Origin: Limosilactobacillus antri DSM 16041
Lineage (GTDB): Bacteria; Bacillota; Bacilli; Lactobacillales; Lactobacillaceae
Assembly (NCBI RefSeq): GCF_000160835.1
Contig: NZ_GG700733.1
Location: forward strand, 488,390-552,389
Reading direction: 5' to 3'
DNA: 64,000 nucleotides
The notes beneath the pieces were generated by a model that saw nothing but the letters and a program-made list of their open reading frames with translations, was not told the origin of the DNA and ran no database searches. The position numbers were made by a program, and so were the translations under genes. How positions within the stretch are numbered: position 1 is the first letter of the stretch; each line of letters begins with the position of its first letter. Shown here piece by piece: positions 8,820 to 19,560 of the stretch.

Positions 8820-10214
8820 CTACTTTTGCTGGTGAGGATGGAGCGCCTGCTTAAAGGCCTGGTAGTCTTTACGAACCTGGTTGACGTACTGCAACGACCA
8901 GTCGGCCAGGCCCTCATCAAGGACTTTCTGGTGCTTGAGGTAGCCGCGGATGAGCGGTGAAGTGGGGCTTTGGGAATGGGCCATGGCAAGGAGGAGGGCG
9001 CAGACCTGGCAGTAGAGCTGGAAGCTGTCCAGGTCGAGCTTGCTGACGTTGATCGATTCCTTCATGTCGCGGAACTGGCGAACGTAGTAGCTGCGGCCGC
9101 CAAACCGGGTGCTAGCCAGGAAGGGGTCGGAACTCGACTGGAGGACCCGCTGGGCCGTGACGATCCGCCGCCCGGCTCGGATCCCGTTGTGGATTGCTTC
9201 CTGCACCTGCAGGCTGAGCAGGTTGTAGCGGAGGGGAAGGGCCTCCTTGACTTGGAGGACAATGTGGCTCCCGTCCAGCCCGGTCAGCATGATTAGGTAG
9301 CAGCGGGTCCCAAAGCTGCCCACCCCGACACTGTACCGGATAATATCGGAGATGTGGAAGTTGGCCAAAAAGACCCGGACATCTTCACGGGCGTTTTGCC
9401 GGTAAAAGTTATAGCCAGCGACCACCTGCTGGTAGAGCAGGGGGCCGAGGTGTTTGGCCCGCGGCGGGTTGTCCTTAAAGACGAGCTGGCCATGCTCGTT
9501 GGTCGTCCCCATCTTTTGAACGATTTCCTCGGAATTGCTGTGCTGGCTCTTCTTCATAATTTTTTCAAGCCGGTAGTTCATTTCGGAATTGCCGTCCCCG
9601 AGAGCGTTAATGGTATTGACCATGTCGTTAATTTCAAAGGAAGAGTAAAAGGTTTCGGACAAAGTCATCCGGTTGGCCCGTTTGATGGCATGGCGGTAAG
9701 TCTTGGTCGTTAGTTCAAGCAGCTCCTTGAGGGCGGTGCGGTCAAAGCCATTTTCCTCGCCTACTAGTTCGGCGCTGACCAAGAGCCGCTTGAGGTCACT
9801 TTCCCAGTTGCCAATCCGCGATTCATCAAAGTCGTTGAGGCCAAAGAGCAGCTGCCGTTCTGGCGAGGCGTAGAAGCCAAAGTTATTGACGTGGGCATCC
9901 CCGCTGATGACGATCGGGATATTGCTTTGGTGCTGCTATTTTAGATCGCGCTCCATTAGTTCCGCGGTACCCCGGAAAAAGGAAAAGGGGCTGGCAATCA
10001 TTCGTTCGTGGCGCAGGGGCAGCAGCTCGGGAATCATTTTAGACTCGGTCATCATAATCGCGGCAACTGGGTCCCGTTTAACGGGGACAAAGGTACTCAG
10101 GTCATGGCTGCTGGTTTCCTGCTGGAGCTTGCGGCCGGTCTGCTCCAGCTCCTGCTTGCTCTGGTGGAGTTGGAGCTGCTTTAAGTCAAAGATGTCTAAA
10201 CTAGGCGTGGTCAT
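8820..10214 (-). pseudogene. DUF2252 family gene interrupted by an in-frame amber codon
   Basis: The frame is continuous from the ATG at 10214 to the stop at 8820 (about 464 residues, full family length) apart from a single TAG at 9936-9938. Before it comes an FFRGTAELMERDLK segment. After it the same frame continues QHQSNIPIVISGDAHVNNFG and NDFDESR, the DUF2252 signature linked to kinase-like folds. No frameshift is present. One C to T change of CAG (Gln) explains the stop. The two open halves are 92 and at most 320+ codons. It could be a recent pseudogene, a sequencing error or readthrough. Function is unknown. Confidence 0.85.
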
Positions 10215-10347
10215 AAGCGGACTTCCTTTCTGAAATAACGGGGGTTAGTAATTCTCATTTTAGCTTTTCCATTAATTTTGTAAACAATATTTGTCTTGAT
10301 AATGTTTATCTGCCACAATAAGGGTAACTATGGAAAAGGAGCTGGTA

Positions 10348-11901
10348 ATGGTGATTATTGCAGTCGACAATTTGCTTGCCCAACACCTGCACGTCAACAC
10401 ACGGGCACGGTTCAAGGGCCAGCTGGGCAGTGCACAGAACTGGTCAGTCCGGGTGACGGGTGATTTCATGATTATTATGAATAATCAACTGGCCCTTCCC
10501 GTAATCGTGCGCCACCCCCAGCGCTTTAATGATTCCCGCTCGTTCATGGCGGCGTTTAAACGCCAGTTTTTGGCATTGCTGGAACTGGCCCCGATTCCCC
10601 ACGCCAAAATCAGCCTGATTAGGAACGCCCAGTTTGCCACCGTGAGCTTTGAAAACGGCATTAACCGGGAGGCGGACCGCTACCTCCAGAACTATGCCAA
10701 CTTATTAAATGACCATAACGGGGTAATTGACTGGAGCAAGCAGCCCAGCAACGCTGAACTGGCCCTGCAGCTTGCCGAGGAAACCTGGAAGAAGGATCCA
10801 GTATCGGGGGAACGGCTGCCGATTATGGACTTCTTTGAAGACTACGCGATGATGAACTTCCACCTGCCGGCGCACCCCAACTTTAATGAACACAACCGGG
10901 CCTACCTTTACCGCTCTTCATCTTTAAACGACATTATGAACGCGGTGGCCGTTAACCAGCAGTTCTTGACGGACTACCGCCGCTTGCTCGACCGCCACGG
11001 CAAAAGTGACCAAATCATTGACCGGGACGTTGACGTGGCCGCGGACTACTGCTCACTTTGCGAGGCTAACGGGATCTCACCCCTAGATGACCTGGCCCTG
11101 CCTTACTACTACCTCCTCCACTATAACGAACGGCAGGACGAAAATATTTCCGACACGGCTTTGAAGGGGATTGCCACGGGGCTTCGCGAGTTTGCGCGCT
11201 TCATGCGGTCCCAGCACCTGTTTAACGACGACGATTTCAGCCAGTTTAACCAGGCGGTGGCCCAGGGCTGGGACGCCCTCCACTCGCAACGGCGGACCTA
11301 CCGCCTTCGCCAGCTGTTCCGCCGGCTTCAATTGCAGTTTGACCGGCAGCAGCAAAACGTCCGGCGGCCCCTGGACATGGCCCGGCAGACCTTCCACGTG
11401 CGGGTCGAGCTAGCTGACTACCGGCCGCAAATGTGGCGGGAGTTTGAAGTCAGCGGCGATACCCGCCTGGATAAGTTCTGCTTTCAGGTCCTTACCCTCT
11501 TTAACGCCCGGGGCAACCACCTCTTTGACCTCTGGGCCGGGAAGACGGGGTACCAGCTGCCGTTTTTAGACAGCGGCTACGAGGAAACAGCTAGCTTGAC
11601 GAAGCACTGGCTGGGTGAATTTCAGCCCGGTGACCAGCTGATCCTTAACTATGACTTTGGCGATTCCTGGAAGTTTACAATCCAGCTCCAGGCAGCGGCG
11701 GGGCGGCCCCGCCGTTCGAATGGTGACCGTGCTACGCTGCTGGCGGGCTTTGGCCGTGGGATCATTGAGGACATCGGTGGGCCCAGCGGCCTGACCCAAG
11801 CCGCTAAGGATGACTTGACGGTCAATCAGCCGCTTGATGTTGCCACGGTTCAGGAAGACTGGGGTCCGGCGATTGCCGCCCTCCAGCGGCACTACGAATA
11901 G
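10348..11901 (+). CDS. Protein with C-terminal pRiA4b ORF-3-like domain
   Basis: A 517-residue cytoplasmic protein. The C-terminal part (about residues 350-500) matches the plasmid pRiA4b ORF-3-like fold: TFHVRVELADYRPQMWREF, then NHLFDLW, GDQLILNYDFGDSW and EDIGGPSG. The N-terminal 340 residues are not recognised; they are mostly helical and lack Cys clusters or nucleotide motifs. The ATG at 10348 has AAGGAG 7 bases upstream, better than the ATG at 10330. The domain is common near mobile elements, but no transposase or plasmid gene lies here. The role is unknown. Confidence 0.75.
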   Translation: MVIIAVDNLLAQHLHVNTRARFKGQLGSAQNWSVRVTGDFMIIMNNQLALPVIVRHPQRFNDSRSFMAAFKRQFLALLELAPIPHAKISLIRNAQFATVSFENGINREADRYLQNYANLLNDHNGVIDWSKQPSNAELALQLAEETWKKDPVSGERLPIMDFFEDYAMMNFHLPAHPNFNEHNRAYLYRSSSLNDIMNAVAVNQQFLTDYRRLLDRHGKSDQIIDRDVDVAADYCSLCEANGISPLDDLALPYYYLLHYNERQDENISDTALKGIATGLREFARFMRSQHLFNDDDFSQFNQAVAQGWDALHSQRRTYRLRQLFRRLQLQFDRQQQNVRRPLDMARQTFHVRVELADYRPQMWREFEVSGDTRLDKFCFQVLTLFNARGNHLFDLWAGKTGYQLPFLDSGYEETASLTKHWLGEFQPGDQLILNYDFGDSWKFTIQLQAAAGRPRRSNGDRATLLAGFGRGIIEDIGGPSGLTQAAKDDLTVNQPLDVATVQEDWGPAIAALQRHYE

Positions 11902-11967
11902 GGGCTTAACACAGCCGGCCAGTGGGGTACAATGAGGTTAACTTGGTTATGAAAGAGAGCGTTAACG

Positions 11968-13014
11968 ATGACAGAACAAAACGAAACGATTCCGGAAACG
12001 ATGCGGGCGTGGGCCGTGACAACACCCGGTCCGCTCAATGGTGATCCCGCCCCGCTTAAACTGGTGGAAAAACCGGTCCCAACGCCTGGCCGCGGGGAAG
12101 TGCTGGTTAAGGTCTTAACCTGCGGGGTTTGCCATACTGACTTGCACGTCACGGAGGGGGACCTGCCGGTTCACCGGGAGCACGTTACCCCGGGGCACGA
12201 AATTGTCGGCCGGGTGGTTGCCCAGGGGCCGGAAACGCAGCGGTTTGCCCTGGGTGATCGAATCGGGATTCCCTGGTTCCGACACGCCTGCGGGGTCTGC
12301 AAGTTTTGCCGGTCCGGCCATGAGAACTTGTGCCCGCACTCCGTTTACACGGGCTGGGACCACGATGGCGGTTATGCCGAGTACGTTACCGTTCCGGAGG
12401 GTTTTGCCTACCGGATTCCCGAACGGTTTGATTCCTTAACCGCAGCACCGTTACTGTGTGCGGGGATCATCGGTTACCGGGCCTTTGAACGGGCGAACGT
12501 TCCTGCCGGCGGCCGGCTAGGCCTGTATGGCTTTGGCGGGTCGGCCCACATTACCGCCCAGATTGCCCTGGCCCAGGGAATCGAAGTTCATGTTTTCACC
12601 CGGGGTCGGGATGCCCAGCAGTTTGCCCTGGAGCTGGGCTGTGCATCGGCGCAGGGGGCCTATGATCCGTCACCAGTCCCGCTGGATTCGTCAATCATGT
12701 TTGCCCCGGTCGGTGACATGGTTCTGCCGGCGCTGGCGAGTCTCGTTCCCGGCGGTACCTTGGCGTTGGCGGGAATTCATATGTCGGACGTCCCGACGAT
12801 GAATTACCAGGACTACCTCTTCCACGAAAAGACCCTGACCAGTGTGGAAAGCAACACGCGGCGTGACGGGGAAGAATTTCTGACCCTGGCGGACCGCTTG
12901 GATATTGAACCGGCCTTGACGGAATACCCGTTTGAACGGGCGGACCAGGCGCTCAGACACGTTAAAGGAGGCAACATCAAGGGGGCCTGTGTATTGCGGG
13001 TTAGCCGCGACTAA
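11968..13014 (+). CDS. Zinc-dependent alcohol dehydrogenase (MDR family)
   Basis: A 348-residue medium-chain dehydrogenase that oxidises alcohols or reduces aldehydes with NAD(P)H. Probable catalytic zinc ligands are Cys55 (CGVCHTD), His77 (PGHE) and Cys164 (PLLCAG). Structural zinc cysteines are 108, 111, 114 and 122 ([15 protein letters not shown]). The Rossmann turn is YGFGGSAH. It resembles the AdhA/YogA branch rather than quinone reductases. In a heterofermentative organism it could handle acetaldehyde, but the substrate is not fixed. ATG at 12001 is an alternative start. A TACAAT -10 lies about 40 bases upstream. Confidence 0.92.
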   Translation: MTEQNETIPETMRAWAVTTPGPLNGDPAPLKLVEKPVPTPGRGEVLVKVLTCGVCHTDLHVTEGDLPVHREHVTPGHEIVGRVVAQGPETQRFALGDRIGIPWFRHACGVCKFCRSGHENLCPHSVYTGWDHDGGYAEYVTVPEGFAYRIPERFDSLTAAPLLCAGIIGYRAFERANVPAGGRLGLYGFGGSAHITAQIALAQGIEVHVFTRGRDAQQFALELGCASAQGAYDPSPVPLDSSIMFAPVGDMVLPALASLVPGGTLALAGIHMSDVPTMNYQDYLFHEKTLTSVESNTRRDGEEFLTLADRLDIEPALTEYPFERADQALRHVKGGNIKGACVLRVSRD

Positions 13015-13061
13015 GGATCCGTTAAGGCAATGACTATTAAACAGAGAAATGAGGAATGAAA

Positions 13062-13649
13062 ATGGATTATCCACAACTTGATTTAGCGAAGGCGGAAGGC
13101 CCCAAGGCAACGATTAAGACTAGCTTAGGGGACGTTAAGGTCCAGCTCTTTGCCAAATTAGCACCGAAGACGGTCAAAAATTTCGTTGAACTAGCGAAAA
13201 AGGGCTACTACAACGGGGTGCTCTTCCACCGGGTGATCCCCGACTTTATGATCCAGGGTGGTGACCCTACCGGGACCGGCCGCGGCGGCGAGAGTATTTA
13301 CGGTAAGGCCTTTGAGGATGAATTTAGCGACCAGCTCTTTAACTTCAACGGGGCCCTGTCGATGGCCAATGCCGGTCCGAATACGAACGGCAGCCAGTTC
13401 TTTATCGTGTCCGCAAGCCGGGTTCCAGCGAATATGCTGGAGCAGATGAAGCTGGTCGGCTACCCGCAAGAGATCATTGACCACTACAAGGAAACCGGCG
13501 GGACACCGTGGCTGGACCACCGGCACACCGTCTTTGGCCAGGTGATTTCCGGGATGGAGATTGTTGAAAAGATCAGCAAGGTCGACCGGGACGGCATGGA
13601 TAAGCCAAAGGAAGACGTTGTGATGAACAAAGTTACAATTGAAGAATGA
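13062..13649 (+). CDS. ppiB: Cyclophilin-type peptidyl-prolyl cis-trans isomerase
   Basis: A 195-residue cytoplasmic cyclophilin with no signal peptide. It catalyses prolyl bond isomerisation during folding. Conserved elements are [14 protein letters not shown] with the catalytic Arg, NTNGSQFFI, and HTVFGQV near the end. An insertion of about 30 residues before HTVFGQV ([14 protein letters not shown]...) is typical of lactobacilli. The ATG at 13062 suits the GAGGA at 13051 (6-base spacing) better than the ATG at 13056. It ends with a strong terminator. Confidence 0.94.
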   Translation: MDYPQLDLAKAEGPKATIKTSLGDVKVQLFAKLAPKTVKNFVELAKKGYYNGVLFHRVIPDFMIQGGDPTGTGRGGESIYGKAFEDEFSDQLFNFNGALSMANAGPNTNGSQFFIVSASRVPANMLEQMKLVGYPQEIIDHYKETGGTPWLDHRHTVFGQVISGMEIVEKISKVDRDGMDKPKEDVVMNKVTIEE

Positions 13650-13653
13650 TTAG

Positions 13654-13694
13654 AACACCCCCAAATGCTTCTTGTCGGCATTTGGGGGTGTTTT
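13654..13694. terminator. Terminator between ppiB and mleR
   Basis: AACACCCCCAAATGC and GCATTTGGGGGTGTT form a perfect 15-base stem with a T run. It lies between convergent genes and probably works in both directions. Confidence 0.9.
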
Positions 13695-13698
13695 CAGA

Positions 13699-14580
13699 TT
13701 AGTTTGCCTGCCTAGTTAACAATTGCCAGAGTTTCTGCTGGTCAGCGGAGAGGACCGCCGTTTCCCGGGTGGCGAGCGAAAGGCGGAAGGTGGGCTGCTC
13801 ATCATCGGTGATGCTGAGGGCCGCAAGGTCGTCAGTCGGGGTGATCGCCAGCTGGGTCAGAAACGAGATTCCCAGGTTTTCCGCCACCATTGCCTTGATG
13901 ACGTGGATGTCGGGCGTCCGGAAGAGAACCCGTGGCCGGAAGTGGGCATTATGGCACATCTGCTTGAAGGCTTGCTCGTGGAAAAACTCGCTTCCCGGGA
14001 CGATGAAGTTTTCATCCTTAAGGTCGGCGAAACGCACTTGCCGCTGCTTAGCTAAGGGGTGGTTTTTGCCGACGATAACCTTAAAGGGGTAGCGGGCAAA
14101 TTCCTGGGTATGCAGGCGGTCCTGACGGAGGGCCGTCAGCGAACCGAGCAGGGCGATGTCGAGCTGGCCCTGCTTCAGCATCCGGAGCAGCTCCTTGGAG
14201 CCGTGTTCGTAGGTGTCGAGGCGGGACATTAATTTGGCCCGCATCAGGGTCGGGGTCAGTGGCGGAAAGTAGTAGTTACCGATGATCGGCGGCAGGCCGA
14301 AGCGGATCCGGGTCGACTGGGTGCGGGCAATTTCTTCGCGGGCTACCCGTAATTCATTTAAGATGACCGTGACGTGGTTGGCGAATTGCTGGCCCGCAGG
14401 CGTGATGTGCAGCTGCTTATGAACGTGGTCACGGATAAAGAAGGCACTGCCAAAGGACTTTTCTAACCGCTGGATGGCCATTGTGATGGTCGGCTTGCTA
14501 ACTTGGAAGTGGCTGGCCACCTGAGAAAAATTTTGGTATTCGACCAATTTTTGGTAGTATTCAAGATCCTTGATTTTCAT
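13699..14580 (-). CDS. mleR: LysR-family regulator, probable malolactic activator MleR
   Basis: A 293-residue LysR protein. The N-terminal winged helix (residues 1-60, FSQVASHFQVSKPTITMAIQRLE) is followed by a two-lobe effector domain (about 90-290) with the segment RFGLPPIIG, also found in the second LysR at 34206. It is divergent from the malolactic enzyme gene with a 149-base gap holding an inverted repeat of LysR type. That is the classical mleR-mleS arrangement, with L-malate as the usual coinducer. The effector assignment is inference. Confidence 0.87.
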   Translation of the reverse strand: MKIKDLEYYQKLVEYQNFSQVASHFQVSKPTITMAIQRLEKSFGSAFFIRDHVHKQLHITPAGQQFANHVTVILNELRVAREEIARTQSTRIRFGLPPIIGNYYFPPLTPTLMRAKLMSRLDTYEHGSKELLRMLKQGQLDIALLGSLTALRQDRLHTQEFARYPFKVIVGKNHPLAKQRQVRFADLKDENFIVPGSEFFHEQAFKQMCHNAHFRPRVLFRTPDIHVIKAMVAENLGISFLTQLAITPTDDLAALSITDDEQPTFRLSLATRETAVLSADQQKLWQLLTRQAN

Positions 14581-14617
14581 TTATAAATCCCCCTAGATCA
14601 GTAATCGAAGCCTGGTA

Positions 14618-14634
14618 TATCAACTTTATTGATA
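14618..14634. promoter_or_regulatory. LysR-type inverted repeat between mleR and mleS
   Basis: TATCAA-CTTTA-TTGATA is a perfect 6-base inverted repeat with a 5-base spacer, in the shared divergent promoter region. It fits a LysR recognition site. It is 38 bases from the mleR start and about 96 bases from the mleS start. Confidence 0.65.
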
Positions 14635-14729
14635 GTATAGCACAAGTTTGACTATCCATTATCCGTCCGCTTAAGATGGGGACAATTGATTGCAAGGACG
14701 AAGGATGAAAGAGGGAAAGTGACGTAACT

Positions 14730-16355
14730 ATGCGCAAGGGAATGCAAATCTTAAATGACCCGTTTAAAAATAAGGGGACGGCGTTTACGATGGCGGAACG
14801 CCGGGAACTGGGCCTTCTGGGGCTCCTACCGACCCACGTGCGGACGATTGAAGAGCAGGCGGCGGAAACCTACGCCCTGTACCAGTCCAAAACGGCGGGA
14901 ATTGAAAAGCGCCACCTGCTGATGGAAATTTTCAATACTAACCGAACCCTGTTCTTCTACCTGATGAAGCAGCACATTACTGAATTCATGCCCGTGGTTT
15001 ACGACCCGGTAATTGCTGAATCTATCGAACAGTATGATGAACGCTACCTGCGGCCCCAGGATGCCGCCTACCTGGACGTCAACCATCCCGAGGACATCGA
15101 AGAGGAGCTGCGTGCCGCTGCGGACGGCCGCGACATTCGGCTGATCGTGGTTACCGACGCGGAGGGGATCCTGGGCATCGGCGACTGGGGAGTCAACGGG
15201 GTCGACATCTCGGTCGGCAAGCTGATGGTCTACACCGCTGCCGCTGGAATTGACCCGGCCCAGGTCCTGCCGGTATCGATTGATGCCGGGACTGACAACC
15301 AGCAGCTGCTAGATGACCCGAACTACCTGGGCAACCGTCAGCACCGGATTCACGGCGAGCGGTACTTTGCCTTTATCGACCGCTTCGTTGACCGGGTAGA
15401 AGCCCTCTTTCCAAAGAGCCTGCTCCACTTTGAGGACTTTGGCCGGGGGACCGCCGCCAAAATCTTGGATAAGTACCAGGAGCGGATTTTGACCTTTAAT
15501 GATGATATTCAGGGAACCGGCATCATCGCCCTCGCAGGGGTCCTGGGCGCCATGAACATCTCTAAGGAAAAACTGACCGACCAGACCTTCTTGACCTTTG
15601 GCGCTGGTACTGCCGGCATGGGAATTGCCAAGATGCTGTATGAGGAGCTGGTCCGGCAGGGGATGGACCCTGCTGAAGCCAAGCGGCGCTTTTACCTGGT
15701 TGATAAACAGGGACTGCTCTTTGAAGACACCCCGGGCCTGACCCCGAAGCAGCAGCCCTTTACTCGGCGCCGGGCCGAATTTGCGAATGCGGGCCAGCTG
15801 ACCGACCTGCTTTCGGTGGTCAAGGCGGTCCACCCGACGGTCATGATCGGAACTTCAACCCAGCCAGGGGCCTTTACTGAGGAGGTCGTCCGCGAGCTGG
15901 CGGCCCACGCCAAGCGTCCGGTGATTTTCCCGCTGTCGAACCCGACTAAGCTGGCCGAGGCCAAGGCCGCCGACCTCCTAAAGTGGACTGACGGCCGGGC
16001 CCTGGTTGCGACCGGGATCCCCGCGGGAACTGTTAACTACGGGGACGTTGACTACCAAATCGGTCAGGCCAATAACGCCCTGATTTACCCGGGCGTCGGT
16101 TTCGGGGCCCTGGCCGCCCAGGCTAAGGTGCTGAATGACGAGATGATTGCCGCGGCGGCCCATGCCTTAAGCGGCATTGTTGACCCTGACCAGCCGGGCG
16201 CCGCGGTGCTGCCACCGGTGGAGAAGCTGGCGGACTTCTCCAAGCGGGTCGCGATAACGGTTGCCCAGTCCGCAATCGACCAGGGGTTAGCTGGCAAAGG
16301 AATTACTGATGCCCAGCAGGCCGTGGAGCAAATGACCTGGGAAGCTAAGTATTAA
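14730..16355 (+). CDS. mleS: Malolactic enzyme
   Basis: Decarboxylates L-malate directly to L-lactate and CO2 using bound NAD and Mn, generating proton-motive force when coupled to malate uptake. The 541-residue protein shows the malic-enzyme fold and very close similarity to the lactococcal enzyme along its length ([62 protein letters not shown]). Malolactic enzyme rather than plain malic enzyme is supported by the divergent MleR-like regulator. No mleP-type permease is adjacent. The start at 14730 agrees with the family N-terminus. Confidence 0.93.
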   Translation: MRKGMQILNDPFKNKGTAFTMAERRELGLLGLLPTHVRTIEEQAAETYALYQSKTAGIEKRHLLMEIFNTNRTLFFYLMKQHITEFMPVVYDPVIAESIEQYDERYLRPQDAAYLDVNHPEDIEEELRAAADGRDIRLIVVTDAEGILGIGDWGVNGVDISVGKLMVYTAAAGIDPAQVLPVSIDAGTDNQQLLDDPNYLGNRQHRIHGERYFAFIDRFVDRVEALFPKSLLHFEDFGRGTAAKILDKYQERILTFNDDIQGTGIIALAGVLGAMNISKEKLTDQTFLTFGAGTAGMGIAKMLYEELVRQGMDPAEAKRRFYLVDKQGLLFEDTPGLTPKQQPFTRRRAEFANAGQLTDLLSVVKAVHPTVMIGTSTQPGAFTEEVVRELAAHAKRPVIFPLSNPTKLAEAKAADLLKWTDGRALVATGIPAGTVNYGDVDYQIGQANNALIYPGVGFGALAAQAKVLNDEMIAAAAHALSGIVDPDQPGAAVLPPVEKLADFSKRVAITVAQSAIDQGLAGKGITDAQQAVEQMTWEAKY

Positions 16356-16430
16356 AATGGCCGTCATGGTAATGAGCACTTACCGGTTAATTTGTTGATT
16401 TAGCTTGTGAAAGTGAACTTAAACAATTAA

Positions 16431-16470
16431 AATGCCGTAACAACTTTTTGGAGTTTAGCGGCATTTTTTT
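16431..16470 (+). terminator. Terminator after mleS
   Basis: AATGCCG (16431-16437) and CGGCATT (16459-16465) close a hairpin with further internal pairing, followed by seven T residues. It separates mleS from the fumC group. The 200 bases after it (16471-16670) are AT-rich and hold a probable GATAAT -10 box near 16650. Confidence 0.8.
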
Positions 16471-16670
16471 GTTTTAAATGGCTTGTGAAAAAATCACGGT
16501 GCCTAAATGAAAAGGCTATCATAACGGTAATTACGCTTAATTCTATAAGTGAATTTTATTAAATGTTAGAGGTTTGACTATTGCAACGGCGATGAGTTAG
16601 GATAGTTGCGTAATGATGTGTAAATTTTCACAAGTTGTTATTGTGTGATAATCCATTGGAGGTTTTTATT

Positions 16671-18059
16671 ATGTCTGATTACCGAACAGAAGAAGATACT
16701 TTAGGCCCAGTTAAAATCCCCGCAAGTGCGTTATGGGGACCGCAAACGGAACGGAGCCGGAACAACTTCCCAACTGGTCAGTATATGCCACTGGCAATCA
16801 TTCGTGCTTTACTGAACATTAAGAAGGCCGCGGCCCAGGCGAACATGGAAACCAACGCAATCTCTGCCGACAAGGGGAACCTGATTGTGCAGGCAATTGA
16901 TGAACTGCTCGCGTTGAGCGACGAAGATTTGCGCAAGGACTTCCCATTAAAGGTTTACCAAACCGGTTCCGGGACGCAAACCAACATGAACACCAACGAA
17001 GTCGTAGCCCACAAGGCGCACGAAATCAACTCGGACATCGAAATCCTGCCAAACGACGATGTCAACAAGGGCCAGAGTTCCAACGATACCTTCCCAACCG
17101 CAATGAACGTGGTGGCCTTGGAAGCCCTGGACAACTTAAAGCCCGCCGTTCAACACCTGATCGACGAGTTAAAGCTGAAGCAGGACAAGTACTGGAAGAC
17201 GGTTAAGGTTGGCCGGACCCACCTGCAGGATGCCGTCCCGTTGACGTTCGGTCAGGAAGTGTCCGGTTACGTAGCCGCTCTGGAACACGACTTGGACTAC
17301 ATCAAGACCTTGGAACCAACCCTGAACGAACTGGCCATCGGGGGAACCGCCGTTGGTACCGGCCTGAACGCCGCCGAAGGGATGCCGGAAAAGATCGCCG
17401 AAAAGCTGTCCGAAGTTTACGGCTTGAAGCTGACCGCCAAGAGCAACAAGTTCTACGGCCTGGCTAACCACTCCGGCTTGGACGTGGTTCACGGCGCCTT
17501 GAAGACCTTGGCCGCGGATATGTTCAAGATTGCCCAGGATATCCGCTTCCTGGCTTCTGGCCCGCGGGCCGGCTACGGTGAATTAAACATTCCGGCTAAC
17601 GAACCGGGTTCATCGATCATGCCGGGGAAGGTTAACCCAACCCAGGCGGAAGCCGTTACGATGGCCGCTATCCGGGTCTTCGGTAACGACACCGTGGTTA
17701 CGATGGCCTCATCCCAGGGTAACTTTGAAATGAACGTCTACAAGCCGGTCTTGATCGATGCCTTCCTGGAATCTGCTGACCTGCTGGCCGGAACCATCAC
17801 CGGCTTCGCCGACCGTTGCGTTGCTGGTCTGACCGTCAACGAACAACGGATGGCCGAACTGGTTGACAACTCCCTAATGACAGTTACCGCACTGTCACCA
17901 CACATTGGCTACCACGACAGCGCCAAGATTGCCCAAGCCGCTGACAAGGCGGGCAGCACACTGAAGGAAGCAGCCCTGAAGTCCGGCAAGGTGACTGAAG
18001 AACAGTACGATGAGTGGATGGATATGCTGAAGATGACTAACGTTGATCGTGAAGACTAA
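16671..18059 (+). CDS. fumC: Fumarate hydratase class II
   Basis: Interconverts L-malate and fumarate without an iron-sulphur cluster. The protein has 462 residues and carries the superfamily signature GSSIMPGKVNPTQ, plus GSGTQTNMNTNE and the HTHLQDA-like GRTHLQDAVP. The ATG at 16671 follows GGAGG by 8 bases; the longer frame opening at 16635 has no ribosome site. It is the first gene of fumC, frd, mdh-like and DASS genes on one strand with gaps of 22, 84 and 39 bases. In this context it probably runs malate to fumarate on the way to succinate. Confidence 0.95.
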   Translation: MSDYRTEEDTLGPVKIPASALWGPQTERSRNNFPTGQYMPLAIIRALLNIKKAAAQANMETNAISADKGNLIVQAIDELLALSDEDLRKDFPLKVYQTGSGTQTNMNTNEVVAHKAHEINSDIEILPNDDVNKGQSSNDTFPTAMNVVALEALDNLKPAVQHLIDELKLKQDKYWKTVKVGRTHLQDAVPLTFGQEVSGYVAALEHDLDYIKTLEPTLNELAIGGTAVGTGLNAAEGMPEKIAEKLSEVYGLKLTAKSNKFYGLANHSGLDVVHGALKTLAADMFKIAQDIRFLASGPRAGYGELNIPANEPGSSIMPGKVNPTQAEAVTMAAIRVFGNDTVVTMASSQGNFEMNVYKPVLIDAFLESADLLAGTITGFADRCVAGLTVNEQRMAELVDNSLMTVTALSPHIGYHDSAKIAQAADKAGSTLKEAALKSGKVTEEQYDEWMDMLKMTNVDRED

Positions 18060-18081
18060 TTAAAAAGGAGATCAATTAATA

Positions 18082-19476
18082 ATGGCAGAAAAATTTCAAC
18101 CATTATCAGTTAGCAAGCTGGATGACAGCTATGATGCCGTGATTATCGGCTCTGGCGGAACCGGCCTGGCCGCCGCCATTCAGGCCCACGAGCTGGGCCT
18201 GAAGGTGGCCGTGCTGGAAAAGGAAGAAGAACTGGGTGGGAACACCAACCGGGCCTCTTCCGGGATGAACGCCGCCGAAACCAACGTCCAGCTGCACCAC
18301 GGGGTGATCGACAATGTCGGTGATTTCTACCGTGAAACCTACAAGGATGGTGGCCGGCTCAACGATAAGGACATGCTGGGCTACTTCGTCTACCATACCG
18401 CGCCAGCAATTGACTGGCTGGCCGACCACGACATCAAGCTCGACGACATCACCGTTACCGGGGGGATGTCCAAGAAGCGGACCCACCGGCCGGCAAGCAT
18501 GGCCCCAATTGGCGGCTTCCTGGTCAACAGCCTGCTTGAAGTGGTGGCGAAGGAAAACATTCCGGTCTTTAACCGGACCAAGGTTATCAAGCTTTTGCAG
18601 ACTGATGATGGCCGGGTTAACGGGGTTGAGGTTAAATCCGGCGACCTTACTAAGCGGGTTAATGCTAAGGCGGTAATCCTAGCAACTGGTGGTTTCGGTG
18701 CTTCTAAGGAGTACATTGAGCGCTTCCGTCCTGACCTCAAGGATTACAAGACGACTAACCAGCCGGGAGCAACCGGGGATGGTCTGAAGTTAGCTGAAAA
18801 CGTCGGTGCCGAGCTGATGCAGATGAACCTGGTTCAGGTCCACCCAACTGTCCAGCAGGACAACCCCCATGTTTACCTGATTGGGGAAGCCGTTCGGGGT
18901 GAAGGAGCCATCCTGGTTAACGCTGACGGGCAGCGGTTCGTGAATGAGCTGAACACCCGGAAGATCGTTTCCAACGCTATCACTGCTTTACCAGAACACA
19001 GTGCTTATCTGATTTTTGATCAGGGCATTCGTGACCGTGCTAAGGCCATTGAGTTCTACGACAAGGTGGGCTTAGTTGTTCATGGTGATACGATTGAAGA
19101 CTTGGTAGGCAAACTGAAGATGGATCCAGCAACCTTGAAACAGACAGTTACGACTTGGAACCAAGCCGTAGAAAATCACGATGATACCGAGTTCCACCGG
19201 ACAACCGGGATGGACCGGGGAATCACTAAGCCAGGCTTCTTCGCTATCCACATTGCTCCGGCTATCCACTACACGATGGGCGGAATCCACATCACACCGA
19301 AGACTCAGGTGCTGGACGGCAACGGTGACATCATTAAGGGTCTCTTTGCTGCAGGTGAAGTTGCTGGTGGCCTGCACGGGAACAACCGGGTCGGTGGCAA
19401 TTCGATCGCCGAAACGATTGTCTTTGGCCGGCAGGCCGGCCAGCAGGTGACCTTGTACGCCCGCGGCCTCAAGTAG
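18082..19476 (+). CDS. Soluble FAD-dependent fumarate reductase
   Basis: A 464-residue flavoprotein of the fumarate reductase / succinate dehydrogenase flavoprotein superfamily. The N-terminal FAD site is VIIGSGGTGLAAAIQA, with the ribose glutamate in VLEKEEELGGNTNRAS. The capping domain holds NLVQVHPT and GEAVRGEGAILV, whose Arg corresponds to the proton-donating arginine of flavocytochrome c fumarate reductases. The C-terminal FAD segment is LFAAGEVAGGLHGNNRVGGNS. It lacks a haem domain, membrane anchor and signal peptide, so it should be a cytoplasmic enzyme using a soluble donor. Between fumC and a malate dehydrogenase-like gene, succinate formation is the best role. Confidence 0.9.
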   Translation: MAEKFQPLSVSKLDDSYDAVIIGSGGTGLAAAIQAHELGLKVAVLEKEEELGGNTNRASSGMNAAETNVQLHHGVIDNVGDFYRETYKDGGRLNDKDMLGYFVYHTAPAIDWLADHDIKLDDITVTGGMSKKRTHRPASMAPIGGFLVNSLLEVVAKENIPVFNRTKVIKLLQTDDGRVNGVEVKSGDLTKRVNAKAVILATGGFGASKEYIERFRPDLKDYKTTNQPGATGDGLKLAENVGAELMQMNLVQVHPTVQQDNPHVYLIGEAVRGEGAILVNADGQRFVNELNTRKIVSNAITALPEHSAYLIFDQGIRDRAKAIEFYDKVGLVVHGDTIEDLVGKLKMDPATLKQTVTTWNQAVENHDDTEFHRTTGMDRGITKPGFFAIHIAPAIHYTMGGIHITPKTQVLDGNGDIIKGLFAAGEVAGGLHGNNRVGGNSIAETIVFGRQAGQQVTLYARGLK

Positions 19477-19560
19477 GCGTTTAAATTAACATTTGACTGG
19501 CATCGGTAACGGTGCCGGTGGCAAGCAATTATTTTAACCTTATTCAGGGAGGAATTTGAT

